64,000 nt of DNA from Sphingomonas sp. (GTDB taxonomy: Bacteria; Pseudomonadota; Alphaproteobacteria; Sphingomonadales; Sphingomonadaceae), in contig NZ_JAIEPC010000014.1 in assembly GCF_019749955.1 (NCBI RefSeq), positions 116,147 to 180,146 on the forward strand, given 5' to 3'. The notes below the pieces were generated by a model that saw nothing but the letters and a program-made list of their open reading frames with translations, did not search any database and was not told the DNA's origin. Position numbers and translations under genes: made by a program. This document shows, in pieces, positions 37,177 to 45,809 of this stretch (position 1 is the first letter of the stretch; every line of letters begins with the position of its first letter).

Positions 37177-38595
37177 ATGACCAAGAATTTGAAGATGGCG
37201 GCAGCGGGCATTGCGATGCTCGGGCTCGCCTATGCCGTCCCGGCCCTTGCCCAGGCACCGGCGGCGCCATTCCAGCCCACAGCGGCGATGGTCAACAAGG
37301 GCGACACGACGTGGATGCTGATTTCATCGGTGCTGGTGCTGATGATGTCGGTGCCGGGGCTCGCGCTCTTCTATGGCGGGCTGGTGCGCACCAAGAACAT
37401 GCTGAGCATCCTGATGCAGGTGTTGATGATCGTGTCGGTCGCCAGCCTTGTCTGGGTGTGCTGGGGCTATAGCCTTGCCTTCACGGCGGGTAGCGGTGCG
37501 ACCGCGCCGTTCATCGGCGGCCTGTCCAAGGTGATGCTGCAGGGCGTCGATGCAAGCACGTTTGCCGCGACCTTCTCGAACGGCGTGTACTTGCCCGAAT
37601 ATGCCTTCGTCATCTTCCAGATGACCTTCGCGTGCATCACCCCCGCGCTGATCGTCGGCGCCTTTGCCGAGCGGGTGAAATTCACCCCGCTGATGATTTT
37701 CGTCGTGGCCTGGCTGACGCTTGCCTATTTCCCGATCGCGCACATGGTCTGGTATTGGGCAGGCCCGGATTTCCTCCCCGCCAATCCGACGGATACCGGC
37801 TATCTGTGGGGCAAGGGCGCGCTCGATTTCGCGGGCGGTACCGTCGTCCACATCAATGCCGGGATCGCGGGCCTCGTCGGCTGCCTGATCATCGGGCCGC
37901 GCGTCGGCTATAACAAGGATCCGATGCCGCCACATTCGCTGACGATGACGATGATCGGCGCGTCGCTGCTGTGGGTCGGCTGGTTCGGCTTCAATGCCGG
38001 CTCCAACCTCGAAGCCAATGGCGTCACCACGGTTGCGTTCATCAACACCTATGTCGCGACGGCAGCCGCCGCAGTTGCGTGGGCGGTGATCGAACAATTC
38101 GTCCACAAAAAGCCCTCGCTGCTGGGGGCCGCAACGGGTGCCGTCGCGGGTCTCGTCGCGATTACGCCGGCAAGCGGCCTTGCGGCGCCGATGACGTCGA
38201 TCGTGCTCGGTTTCGTCGCCTCGGGCGTCTGCTTCGTGTTCGTGACCACGGTGAAGCGCGCGCTGAAATATGACGACTCGCTCGATGTGTTCGGCGTCCA
38301 CTGCGTCGGCGGCATCGTCGGCGCGCTGGGCACGGCGATCTGCGCTGACCCGGCACTCGGTGGGCAGGGCTTCTTCAACTATAAGGTCACGCCCGCCGTT
38401 CTCGACGCTTACGACATGGGAACGCAGCTTTGGGTCCAGCTCCAAGCGGTCGGCATCACGCTGCTGTGGTCGGGCGGGGTCAGCGCGGTGCTGTTCCTGG
38501 CGCTCAAATACACGATTGGCCTGCGCCCGTCGGCCGAAGTCGAAGCCGAAGGGCTCGACATCAACGAACATGGCGAGCGCGCCTATAATTATTGA
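37177..38595 (+). CDS. amtB: Ammonium transporter
   Basis: 472 residues: signal peptide (MAAAGIAMLGLAYAVPALAQ), then about 11 membrane helices with LFYGGLVRTKNMLSILMQ, the pore His in GTVVHINAGIAGLVG, LLWVGWFGFNAGSNLEA and GVHCVGGIVGALGT. The trimeric channel conducts ammonium into the cytoplasm and is blocked by GlnK at high nitrogen. The start is ATG at 37177, 20 bases after glnK, in the same sigma-54 operon. Confidence 0.97.
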   Translation: MTKNLKMAAAGIAMLGLAYAVPALAQAPAAPFQPTAAMVNKGDTTWMLISSVLVLMMSVPGLALFYGGLVRTKNMLSILMQVLMIVSVASLVWVCWGYSLAFTAGSGATAPFIGGLSKVMLQGVDASTFAATFSNGVYLPEYAFVIFQMTFACITPALIVGAFAERVKFTPLMIFVVAWLTLAYFPIAHMVWYWAGPDFLPANPTDTGYLWGKGALDFAGGTVVHINAGIAGLVGCLIIGPRVGYNKDPMPPHSLTMTMIGASLLWVGWFGFNAGSNLEANGVTTVAFINTYVATAAAAVAWAVIEQFVHKKPSLLGAATGAVAGLVAITPASGLAAPMTSIVLGFVASGVCFVFVTTVKRALKYDDSLDVFGVHCVGGIVGALGTAICADPALGGQGFFNYKVTPAVLDAYDMGTQLWVQLQAVGITLLWSGGVSAVLFLALKYTIGLRPSAEVEAEGLDINEHGERAYNY

Positions 38596-38660
38596 CGAGA
38601 TCGGGCCGCGCGCACGGGGGTGCGACGCGGCCCAACCGAGGTTCCTCCTGCGGACGCACT

Positions 38661-38692
38661 GGCCGGTGGCGAAAGTCACCGGCCCTTTTTTT
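38661..38692 (+). terminator. Intrinsic terminator of glnK-amtB
   Basis: A perfect 8-bp stem GGCCGGTG/CACCGGCC with an 8-base loop, followed by C and seven T residues. Lies 65 bases after the amtB stop. It is the clearest intrinsic terminator in the window. Confidence 0.92.
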
Positions 38693-38730
38693 GGAGAGGG
38701 ATGGTTTTTGGACTGAATCACCACCCATCC

Positions 38731-38814
38731 GCTTGTTTCGAGCGACGTCGAGAAACGCTGGCGCGTCGCCTTTGGCCTGTTTCTCGACTTCGCTCGAAAC
38801 GAACGGGTCAAGGA
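38731..38814 (+). repeat. Palindromic dispersed repeat, copy 3
   Basis: Left arm TTTCGAGCGACGTCGAGAAAC, right arm starting TTTCTCGACTTCGCTCGAAA and ending GAACGGGTCAAGG, the same tail as copy 1. It lies between the amtB terminator and the convergent small membrane-protein gene. Confidence 0.85.
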
Positions 38815-38828
38815 AGAGTCATCATCCT

Positions 38829-39002
38829 CTAGCTGAGCGCCGGGGGCTCGCTGTCGGGGGGTGGCGTTTCGGGTAAGGGCGGCACGGGGGCCTCTTCCTT
38901 GCGCATCCGCCGCGCGGCCATCGACGCGCCGAGCAGGAAACCGCCCGGGACGAACAGGATGGTGGCCACAAGGCCGATACGCCGCCAGTTGGTCTTTGCC
39001 AT
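38829..39002 (-). CDS. Small single-helix membrane protein
   Basis: A 57-residue protein. One hydrophobic helix (IGLVATILFVPGGFLLGAS, residues ~9-27), then a basic AARRMRK patch and a Pro/Glu-rich cytoplasmic-style tail. ATG at 39000-39002, TAG at 38829-38831. The coding pattern (G/C in third positions, a single clean membrane helix followed by positive charges) suggests a real gene. No family recognised. It sits 44 bases downstream of the GMC oxidoreductase gene on the same strand, so it may be the last gene of that operon. Confidence 0.6.
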   Translation of the reverse strand: MAKTNWRRIGLVATILFVPGGFLLGASMAARRMRKEEAPVPPLPETPPPDSEPPALS

Positions 39003-39046
39003 CGCCCCCGCCTAAGCGCTTTAGCGGCGGGGCGAAACCCTTGAGC

Positions 39047-40633
39047 TTAGCCTAGATCGGCGCGCACGAAATCGGCGCAGCGCTCGCCGATCATGATCGA
39101 CGGCGCATTGGTGTTGCCGCTGACGAGCTTGGGCATGATCGACGCATCTGCGATATACAGCCCCTCGACCCCGCGGACGCGCAACTGCGGGTCGCAGACC
39201 GCGCCCTCGTCCGACCCCATGCGCGCCGTCCCGACCGGGTGATAAATCGTGTCCGATCGCGCGCGGATCAGCCGGTCGAGCGCGTCGTCGTCGTTCAGGT
39301 CAATGGGGTTGCGGTCGCGGCCGTTGTAGTCAGAGAGCGGCGGCGATTCGAGGATGCGGTACATCGCCTTGATGCCCTTTTTCATCAGCGCGATGTCGCG
39401 CGGATCGGTGAGGAAGGCGGGGTCGATCAACGGCGCGGCGCGCGCATCGGTCGAGGCGAGCCGCACCGTGCCTTTGCTCTCGGGTCGCAGCACGCAGACA
39501 TGCCCCGAAAAGCCATGCGCCTTCACCTTGGTGCGGCCGTGATCCTCAAGCGCGGCAATCACGAAATGGAGCTGGACATCGGGGCAGGGCGAGTCGGGAT
39601 CGACTTTCAGGAAGGCGCCGCCTTCGGCATAGGGCGATGTCATCGCGCCGCTGCGCTTGGTGAACCATTGCCAAAAGGATTTCAGCCCGTTGATCTGCCC
39701 GGTCAGCGTTTGCCCCAGGAAACGCGTATCATCGCATTCGTACGACGCGACATAATCGAGGTGATCCTGCAGATTGCCGCCAACTTCGCCGCGATCGATC
39801 CGCACCGCAATGCCATGCTCAGCGAGATGCGCGGCCGGGCCGATGCCTGACAGCATCAGGATTTGCGGCGTACCAAACACGCCGCCTGCAAGAATCACCG
39901 CACGGCGCGCGCGCAACTCCTTGGCCTCACCCTTTTGGAGATAGGCAACGCCCCAGGCGCGGCCTTCGTCGAACAGCACGCGTTCAACCGTCACCCCGGT
40001 TTCGATGCGCAGATTGGCGCGGTCGCGGTGTGGCTCGATATAGCCGCGCGACGCGCTCCAGCGCTCGCCACCCTTTTGTGTCACTTGATAAAGGCCGATC
40101 CCGTCCTGCCGCGCGCCGTTGAAATCGTCGTTGCGCGGAATCTGGAGGTTCGCGCCTGCCTCGATAAACGCCATTGTGCCGGGATTGGGGCTGGTCTGTT
40201 CGCTCACCCAGAGCGGGCCGTCACCGCCATGATATTCATCGCCGCCGCGCACATTGGTCTCGGCGCGCTTGAAATAGGGCAGCACCTCGTCATAGCGCCA
40301 ACCGTCGCAGCCCATCGCCGCCCAATTGTCATAATCCCACGCATTGCCGCGGATATAGACCATCGCGTTGATCGCCGATGAGCCGCCCAGCCCCTTGCCG
40401 CGCGGCTGATAGCCGCGCCGTCCGTTGAGCCCCACTTGCGGCACCGTTTCGAACTGCCAGTTGGTCGCGGGCGTCTGAAACGGGATCATCCCCGGAATGC
40501 GCGTGCGATAGCCGGTGTTGTTGCCGCCCGCTTCGAGCAAGGTGACCTTATACTTGCCGCCTTCGCTCAGGCGACCGGCGACGGCGCTGCCGCCTGATCC
40601 GCCGCCGATGACGACGATATCGGTTTCTTCCAC
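39047..40633 (-). CDS. GMC family oxidoreductase (choline dehydrogenase type)
   Basis: 528 residues of the glucose-methanol-choline flavoenzyme family: IVVIGGGSGGSAVAGRLSE at the N-terminus, QPRGKGLGGSSAINAMVYIRG, ILAGGVFGTPQILMLSGIGP, and the C-terminal catalytic region IYHPVGTARMG with VEGLYIADASIMPKLVSGNTNAP. It oxidises an alcohol to an aldehyde; choline is only one possibility. The start is GTG at 40631-40633 with GGGGAG seven bases upstream. The first 67 bases overlap the sterol-desaturase-like gene in another frame. Confidence 0.92.
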   Translation of the reverse strand: MEETDIVVIGGGSGGSAVAGRLSEGGKYKVTLLEAGGNNTGYRTRIPGMIPFQTPATNWQFETVPQVGLNGRRGYQPRGKGLGGSSAINAMVYIRGNAWDYDNWAAMGCDGWRYDEVLPYFKRAETNVRGGDEYHGGDGPLWVSEQTSPNPGTMAFIEAGANLQIPRNDDFNGARQDGIGLYQVTQKGGERWSASRGYIEPHRDRANLRIETGVTVERVLFDEGRAWGVAYLQKGEAKELRARRAVILAGGVFGTPQILMLSGIGPAAHLAEHGIAVRIDRGEVGGNLQDHLDYVASYECDDTRFLGQTLTGQINGLKSFWQWFTKRSGAMTSPYAEGGAFLKVDPDSPCPDVQLHFVIAALEDHGRTKVKAHGFSGHVCVLRPESKGTVRLASTDARAAPLIDPAFLTDPRDIALMKKGIKAMYRILESPPLSDYNGRDRNPIDLNDDDALDRLIRARSDTIYHPVGTARMGSDEGAVCDPQLRVRGVEGLYIADASIMPKLVSGNTNAPSIMIGERCADFVRADLG

Positions 40634-41541
40634 GCGTCGCTCCCCAATTGTTGTTCTCTTTGTTGCCGCTGTAGCCAGCGTGCCTTGATGATTTCGGACG
40701 TATCCCGGCTGCCGTCGTGGCTCCAGCCCGGCGGCATCAGCATATAGCCGAGCTTGGCCGTGAGCGTCGGCGCGGCCCACACGTCCTTTGCAATCGCGAC
40801 CCATTCATGGAACGCCGACCAGAGCAGGTTGAAACTGCCGAGATTCTTGACGATGCCATAGCGCGGCGGCTCATCGGCGCGCTCGGGCTCGAAAGTGCCG
40901 AGCCATTTGTCCCACACGATGAACACGCCCGCGTAGTTTTTGTCGAGATAGCGCGGGTTGGTCGCGTGGTGGACGCGGTGGTGGCTCGGCGTGTTCATCA
41001 CCGCCTCGAACCAGCGCGGCATCTTGTCGATCGCTTCGGTATGGATCCAGAATTGGTAGATCAGGTTGATCCCGCCGACGAACGCCAGCATTGCCGGATG
41101 AAAGCCGATCAGGAACAGCGGCAGCTTGATCAGGATGCCCATCGAGAAAGCACCGGTCCAGGTCTGCCGCAGCGCCGTCGACAGATTATAATGCTGGCTC
41201 GAATGGTGGATAACATGGCTCGCCCATAGCCAGCGGATGCGGTGTCCGGCGCGGTGGACGAGGTAGTAAAAGAAATCATCGGCGACGAAAGCGATGACGA
41301 ACCAATACCATTGCCAGCCGATGTCGAAGAGCCGGTACTGCCACACCGCCAGCGCAAAACCGCCGAGCAGTCCGCCGAAGATCACGCCCGAAACGACACT
41401 CCCCAGCCCGAGACCGAGCGACGTCAGCGTGTCGCGCGGTTCATAGCGTTGGGGATGGGTCAGCTTCACGGCGATCATTTCGATCAGCACCAGCGCGACA
41501 AAGCCGGGGACGGCAAGATCGGTGGGGTTGGGAAGCGCCAT
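40567..41541 (-). CDS. Sterol desaturase / fatty acid hydroxylase family membrane protein
   Basis: 324 residues, several membrane helices, and the three histidine clusters of the di-iron family: YYLVHRAGHRIRW, HVIHHSSQHYNLS, and HHRVHHATN with a later His in FHEWV. Related enzymes are sterol C-desaturases, alkylglycerol monooxygenase and carotenoid hydroxylases; the substrate here is unknown. It lies upstream of the GMC oxidoreductase gene with a 67-base overlap, so the two may act in sequence on a lipid alcohol. The tail after residue ~300 (SSSSAADQAAAPSPVA) is low-complexity. Confidence 0.88.
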   Translation of the reverse strand: MALPNPTDLAVPGFVALVLIEMIAVKLTHPQRYEPRDTLTSLGLGLGSVVSGVIFGGLLGGFALAVWQYRLFDIGWQWYWFVIAFVADDFFYYLVHRAGHRIRWLWASHVIHHSSQHYNLSTALRQTWTGAFSMGILIKLPLFLIGFHPAMLAFVGGINLIYQFWIHTEAIDKMPRWFEAVMNTPSHHRVHHATNPRYLDKNYAGVFIVWDKWLGTFEPERADEPPRYGIVKNLGSFNLLWSAFHEWVAIAKDVWAAPTLTAKLGYMLMPPGWSHDGSRDTSEIIKARWLQRQQREQQLGSDAWKKPISSSSAADQAAAPSPVA

Positions 41542-41562
41542 GGCAGCTTGCTTACACCAGTG

Positions 41563-41904
41563 TCAGCGCCGAACCAAGACGGGGCCGAACAGCGCTTCGC
41601 CGGTGTCGACCTGCCAGCCTTCGGGTGTCTCATGCACGGCGTCGGCAGGCACCCGCCGCGCGACGAAATGCGCGCCGTGCCGCTTCAGCACCGCAACGCT
41701 GCCGTCGCGGCCGTGGACCAGCGCCGTCTCGCCATCGGTAGCGATAATCGCCTCGCGCGCGTCAAAGCCCGACAGCATCGCCTCGGCCTCGCGCACGGCA
41801 AACGCCGCATCGACGATCGGCGGCGTGCGCCCGAGCCTAAGCAGCCACGTCAGGCCCGCCAGCGCGAGCACCGCGACCAGCGACCCGCCGAGCTGGACCC
41901 ACAT
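41563..41904 (-). CDS. Membrane-anchored hypothetical protein
   Basis: 113 residues: one N-terminal membrane helix (LGGSLVAVLALAGLTWLLRL) and a soluble domain containing AIIATDGETALVHGRDGSVAVLKRHG, which looks like a short beta-rich sensor or PepSY/YcfA-like fold, with no clear match. Sits between the sulfurtransferase-like phosphatase gene (one base away) and the desaturase gene on the same strand, so probably part of that transcription unit. Confidence 0.72.
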   Translation of the reverse strand: MWVQLGGSLVAVLALAGLTWLLRLGRTPPIVDAAFAVREAEAMLSGFDAREAIIATDGETALVHGRDGSVAVLKRHGAHFVARRVPADAVHETPEGWQVDTGEALFGPVLVRR

Positions 41905-41905
41905 C

Positions 41906-42328
41906 TCAGTGCCCGCCCGCGAGCGCCTGCATCATCCCCGCGACCGGTGACAGGTCATAGCCCGCCGCCGCTGCCTTTTTGAACAGCTCCGCAGGTTCAG
42001 CCCCTGCCTTGGCACTGGCGAGCGCCCAGAGCATGCAACTGCGCGTCCCCGATCGGCAAAAGGCGAGCACCGGGCCGTCCGCCATCGCGCTGGTCATTGC
42101 GTCGAGCTGCGGATGCGCGAATCCGGCATGCGTCACCGGAATCTCGGCGTAGCGCAGCCCGAGCGTCTCGGCGACGCGGCGGATCGCGTCGCCTTCGGGC
42201 TGGTCGGGCTCCTCGCCTTCGGGGCGGTTGTTGATGATGCCCTTGTACCCGGCGCGGGCGATGTCGGTGACATCGGCCGGCGTGATCTGCGGGGCGACAG
42301 CGAAATGTTGGTCGAGCGGAATGATCAT
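41906..42328 (-). CDS. TIGR01244 / DSP-phosphatase-like (beta-lactamase hydrolase-like) protein
   Basis: 140 residues of the phosphatase fold found in the Blh/SQR-linked family: ADVTDIARAGYKGIINNRPEGEEPDQP, LRYAEIPVTHAG, and the P-loop VLAFCRSGTRS with Cys-x5-Arg. The family is fused or adjacent to sulfide oxidation and beta-lactamase-fold proteins in many bacteria and may act on persulfides or phosphate esters. Followed on the same strand by a one-helix membrane protein gene. Confidence 0.85.
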   Translation of the reverse strand: MIIPLDQHFAVAPQITPADVTDIARAGYKGIINNRPEGEEPDQPEGDAIRRVAETLGLRYAEIPVTHAGFAHPQLDAMTSAMADGPVLAFCRSGTRSCMLWALASAKAGAEPAELFKKAAAAGYDLSPVAGMMQALAGGH

Positions 42329-42338
42329 GGGACGCAGC

Positions 42339-44096
42339 CTAGCCCGCTTCGCGGATCACCGACAAGAAGGCGTCGCCATAAGCTTCCATCTTTCGTGCGC
42401 CGATGCCGCTGATCTGCGCGAGCGCGGCGCGGCTGGTGGGTTTCAGCGCCGCCATTTCGCGCAGCACCGAATCGTGGAAGATCACATAGGGCGGCACCTT
42501 GGCCTCGGCGGCCAGTTCGCGGCGCTTGGTGCGCAGCGCATCGAACAGCGGATCGTCGGGGAGGGGCTCGGCGCGATCACGCGTGCGGCGGCGCGGTGGC
42601 GGCGGGGCGACGATCTGCACCGATTCCTCGCCTTTCAGCACCGCGCGCGCCCGGCCGCCGAGTTGCAGTCCGCCATGCTCGGTCGGCGTCAGCAGCCCGC
42701 GTGCTTGCAGCGCGCGCGACAGCGGCTTGATCAGCTTGACATCGTCGCCGCTAACGATGCCGAACACGCTGAGCTGGTCATGCCCCATCTTCGCCACGCG
42801 CTCGTCGGCTGAGCCAGTCAGCACCTTCTCGATATGCCCCAACCCAAAGCTCTGCCCGGTGCGATACACCGCCGACAGGAATTTGCGCGCGAGCTCGGTC
42901 GCGTCGAACAGCACGGGTTGCGACAGGCAATTGTCGCAATTGCCGCAGGTTTCGGACGGCGACTCGCCGAAATGGCGCAGCAGCACCGCGCGGCGACACC
43001 CCGGCGTTTCGATCAAGCCTTGGAGCGCATTCAACTGCGCGCGCCCTGCCGCCTGCCGCTCGGGCTCGACCTCGCCGACACGCCGCCACGCCTGCGCCCA
43101 ATCCTCAGCGCCCCAGAACAGATGCGCCTGCGCCGGATCGCCATCGCGGCCTGCGCGGCCCGTTTCCTGATAATAGGCCTCGACCGACTTGGGCAGCCCG
43201 GCGTGGGCGACGAAGCGGACATCGGGCTTGTCGATGCCCATGCCGAACGCGATCGTCGCGCACATCACCATATCTTCGCTATCGACGAAATCGGCCTGGT
43301 TGCGCGCGCGCACCGCCGGGTCGAGCCCAGCGTGATAAGCGCGCGTCGGCCGCCCGGTCTTCACGAGCTGCGCCGCGAGCCGCTCGGTGCCCGCGCGAGT
43401 CGTCGTATAGACGATGCCCGGCCCGGGGACCGCGCGCGCGAGCGCCGCCAACTGCGCGCCGACATTGTCGCGCGGGGTAATGGTATAGCGGATGTTGGGC
43501 CGGTCGAACCCGGCGATCACGAGTCCATCGGCGGGAATGCCGAGCTGGTCGAGAATATCGGCGCGGGTATGCGCGTCGGCGGTTGCGGTCAGCGCGAGCC
43601 TTGGTACCTCCTCGAAGCGGTCGAGCAATGGCCGCAGCAGCCGGTAATCGGGGCGGAAATCATGCCCCCATTCGCTGACGCAGTGCGCCTCGTCGATCGC
43701 GAACAGGCTGAGCGTCGACTGGCTCAGCAGATGGCGGAACGAATCGTTCGATGCACGCTCGGGCGCGACATAGAGCAGATCGAGCGCGCCCGCGCGGAAG
43801 CGCGCGACCGTCTCGGCCTGATTGGTGTCGACGGACGTCAAGGTGGCAGCGCGAATGCCGACGGCTTCGGCGGCGCGGAGCTGGTCGTGCATCAGCGCGA
43901 TCAACGGCGACACCACGACGCAGGTCCCCGGCAGCGCCACCGCAGGCAGTTGGTAACACAGCGACTTGCCCGCGCCGGTCGGCATCACCGCCAGCGTATT
44001 CGCGCCCGCCATTACGCGGTCGACCACATCGCGCTGGACGCCGCGAAAATCGGGAAAGCCAAACGTCTGTTGCAGGATGGGAAGCGGATCGATCAC
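42339..44096 (-). CDS. recQ: ATP-dependent DNA helicase RecQ
   Basis: 3'-5' helicase of recombination and fork repair. 585 residues: FRGVQRDVVDRVMAG (Q motif region), Walker A MPTGAGKSLCYQLPA, FAIDEAHCVSEWGHDFRPDY, TAFGMGIDKPDVRF-type region reading IAFGMGIDKPDVRFVAH, QETGRAGRDG, the zinc cluster CRRAVLLRHFGESP...CGNCDNC, and a C-terminal HRDC domain (LRTKRRELAAEAKVPPYVIF). The GTG start at 44094-44096 (VIDPLPILQQTFGF) is chosen; a longer reading adds a non-family N-terminus. Confidence 0.96.
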   Translation of the reverse strand: MIDPLPILQQTFGFPDFRGVQRDVVDRVMAGANTLAVMPTGAGKSLCYQLPAVALPGTCVVVSPLIALMHDQLRAAEAVGIRAATLTSVDTNQAETVARFRAGALDLLYVAPERASNDSFRHLLSQSTLSLFAIDEAHCVSEWGHDFRPDYRLLRPLLDRFEEVPRLALTATADAHTRADILDQLGIPADGLVIAGFDRPNIRYTITPRDNVGAQLAALARAVPGPGIVYTTTRAGTERLAAQLVKTGRPTRAYHAGLDPAVRARNQADFVDSEDMVMCATIAFGMGIDKPDVRFVAHAGLPKSVEAYYQETGRAGRDGDPAQAHLFWGAEDWAQAWRRVGEVEPERQAAGRAQLNALQGLIETPGCRRAVLLRHFGESPSETCGNCDNCLSQPVLFDATELARKFLSAVYRTGQSFGLGHIEKVLTGSADERVAKMGHDQLSVFGIVSGDDVKLIKPLSRALQARGLLTPTEHGGLQLGGRARAVLKGEESVQIVAPPPPRRRTRDRAEPLPDDPLFDALRTKRRELAAEAKVPPYVIFHDSVLREMAALKPTSRAALAQISGIGARKMEAYGDAFLSVIREAG

Positions 44097-44214
44097 GCAG
44101 GCGCGCTTAGCCGTTCGGGCGCGCGATTGTCGAGCGGCTGTGGCGCGACAGACAGCGCGACTCGGGCACCTTCCATATCGTTCATCGATAAATAACTTGC
44201 CGAATAGCAATAAG

Positions 44215-44231
44215 TGATATATCGAATATCA
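44215..44231. promoter_or_regulatory. Palindrome upstream of the DUF2975 operon
   Basis: TGATAT-ATCGA-ATATCA, perfect 6-base arms around 5 bases, in an AT-rich 60-base spacer unlike the surrounding high-GC DNA. It lies 19 bases before the DUF2975 start and just upstream of its AAGGAG site. It is the natural candidate operator for the HTH regulator encoded second in the operon. Confidence 0.55.
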
Positions 44232-44249
44232 ATAAGGAGATTCGTTCAC

Positions 44250-44750
44250 ATGCTCTCATCGACAAAATGGTTGCTCCGGCTTTGTAACATCCTGAACTGG
44301 ATCGGGGTGGCTTTTGTCTGCATCGTGATGGTCGTGCTGATCATCGATCCGGCCCCGCTTGCTGCGCGGCTGGCGACGCGGTTCGGCAGCAATGAAGAAC
44401 TGGTCCGTTGGTCGTTCGTGGCGGTCTGCGCGCTGGTCGTACCCGCCGGCATTGCCACCAATCGCATTTTCACGCGGCTGATCGCGATGATCGATTCGGT
44501 GGTCGCCGGATCGACCTTTCACCCCGACAATGTCGGGCGCATCCAGACGATTGCCTGGGCGATGCTCGCGCTCCAGCTGCTCGATCTCGTGTTCGGGGCG
44601 ATTTCGCTCAGCCTCAGCAAGGTGACCGGCGACTATTTCGGCTGGAGTCTGTCGTTTGGCGGCTGGCTGTCGGTGCTGATGCTGTTCGTTCTCGCACAAG
44701 TCTTCCGCCAGGGTGCCCAAATGCAGGCCGATCTCGAAGGGTTGGTCTGA
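44250..44750 (+). CDS. DUF2975 membrane protein
   Basis: 166 residues with four membrane helices (first LCNILNWIGVAFVCIVMVVLI, last GGWLSVLMLFVLAQVF) and the conserved FHPDNVGRIQTIAW loop of DUF2975. Function unknown; these proteins are almost always encoded beside a small Cro/C1-type regulator, as here. ATG at 44250 has AAGGAG about 10 bases upstream. The stop overlaps the regulator's ATG by one base. Confidence 0.88.
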   Translation: MLSSTKWLLRLCNILNWIGVAFVCIVMVVLIIDPAPLAARLATRFGSNEELVRWSFVAVCALVVPAGIATNRIFTRLIAMIDSVVAGSTFHPDNVGRIQTIAWAMLALQLLDLVFGAISLSLSKVTGDYFGWSLSFGGWLSVLMLFVLAQVFRQGAQMQADLEGLV

Positions 44751-44965
44751 TGGTGATCCGCGTCACGCTCGATGCGATGCTCCACCAGCGGCGGATGACG
44801 CTGACCGAACTGGCGGAGAAGGTCGACATCACGCTCGCCAATCTGTCGATCCTCAAAACCGGCAAGGCACGCGCGATCCGCTTCTCCACGCTCGAGGCGA
44901 TCTGCCTCGCGCTCGACTGCCAGCCCGGCGACATTCTCATATTCGATCTTGAAGGAGAGCAATGA
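44750..44965 (+). CDS. Small XRE/Cro-C1-type (YozG-like) transcriptional regulator
   Basis: 71 residues, a single helix-turn-helix domain: LDAMLHQRRMTLTELAEKVDITLANLSILKTGKARAIRFSTLEAICLALDCQPGDIL. The recognition helix is around ITLANLSILKTG. Probably represses its own operon through the palindrome at 44215-44231. Start overlaps the DUF2975 stop; its stop overlaps the next start. Confidence 0.92.
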   Translation: MVIRVTLDAMLHQRRMTLTELAEKVDITLANLSILKTGKARAIRFSTLEAICLALDCQPGDILIFDLEGEQ

Positions 44966-45711
44966 TGGCAACGATACCCTATCAAACCGTCAAATCTTCG
45001 CCCGGACGCTGGCTGCGCGATGGTGCGACGGCGGTGTGGCGCACCTATGCGGAAGGGGGTCGCGGGCTGATCGCCGCGCCGCTCATTGCCGCGCTGGTGG
45101 TGGTACCCGAAGCGCTGCAACACGTCGTCGAACTCGGCATGGGCATTTTCGATTCGCCTGAAGCGGCACGCGCGCTCCGAAATGATCCCCTGCGGATGGC
45201 GTTCGGGATGCCGAAGGTGGTCGCGTTCGTGATGGCGATCCTTGCCTTTGCGCGCTTCCATGCGCTTGGTTCGGTGCGCGCCGCCTTGTTGCCGGGTTGG
45301 CGAACGGTTGGCGCTGTCGTTGTCGCGGTCGCTTTGTGGAACGCGCTGGGGTTTGCGATCCAATGGGTCCAGCACGCGCTCGGCGCGAGCCCGCTCGCCT
45401 CGATCGTGGTGGCGATCAACTGGGCAAGCCAGCTCCTGTTGCTGATTCCGATCATTGCCTTGCTGCTCGACGATAGTCGCCGGCCGGTCTGGCACCATGT
45501 CCGCCGCTGGCAGGCGCTCGTCGCGCTGGCGCTGCTTTTGCCGCTGGCGTTCGCGCCCTCATGGTATCTGCACAAAGCCCTTCACGTGCTGGCGCTGCGC
45601 ACGCCCTTCGCCGCCGATGTCGCGTTGCTGGCGTTCGACGCGGTGTTGATCGGCGTGCTGGCGTCGATCACCGGCGCCGCTCTGGTACGGGGCTTTCGTA
45701 CCGGCGGCTGA
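44962..45711 (+). CDS. Polytopic membrane protein, third gene of the DUF2975 operon
   Basis: 249 residues with about six membrane helices (for example AAPLIAALVVVPEALQHVV, VVAFVMAILAFARFHAL, ALVALALLLPLAF and ADVALLAFDAVLIGVLASI). No domain recognised. The Met-Met start (44962 or 44965) follows GGAGAG and overlaps the regulator's stop, so its expression is tied to the pair before it. Could be a small transporter or a partner of the DUF2975 protein. Confidence 0.75.
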   Translation: MMATIPYQTVKSSPGRWLRDGATAVWRTYAEGGRGLIAAPLIAALVVVPEALQHVVELGMGIFDSPEAARALRNDPLRMAFGMPKVVAFVMAILAFARFHALGSVRAALLPGWRTVGAVVVAVALWNALGFAIQWVQHALGASPLASIVVAINWASQLLLLIPIIALLLDDSRRPVWHHVRRWQALVALALLLPLAFAPSWYLHKALHVLALRTPFAADVALLAFDAVLIGVLASITGAALVRGFRTGG

Positions 45712-45809
45712 TCGCGCGCGGCGCCGATCGTCGCGCCCGTAGCTTGCGTTGGTGCGTTATGTTGGCGCAATCGGTCTGATGCTCTCCATCGGGCGCACGA
45801 GGAAACATC

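Noticed and set aside
37324..38811. 495-codon open frame opposite amtB
   Set aside because: Antisense shadow; amtB and its sigma-54 promoter and terminator define the real gene.
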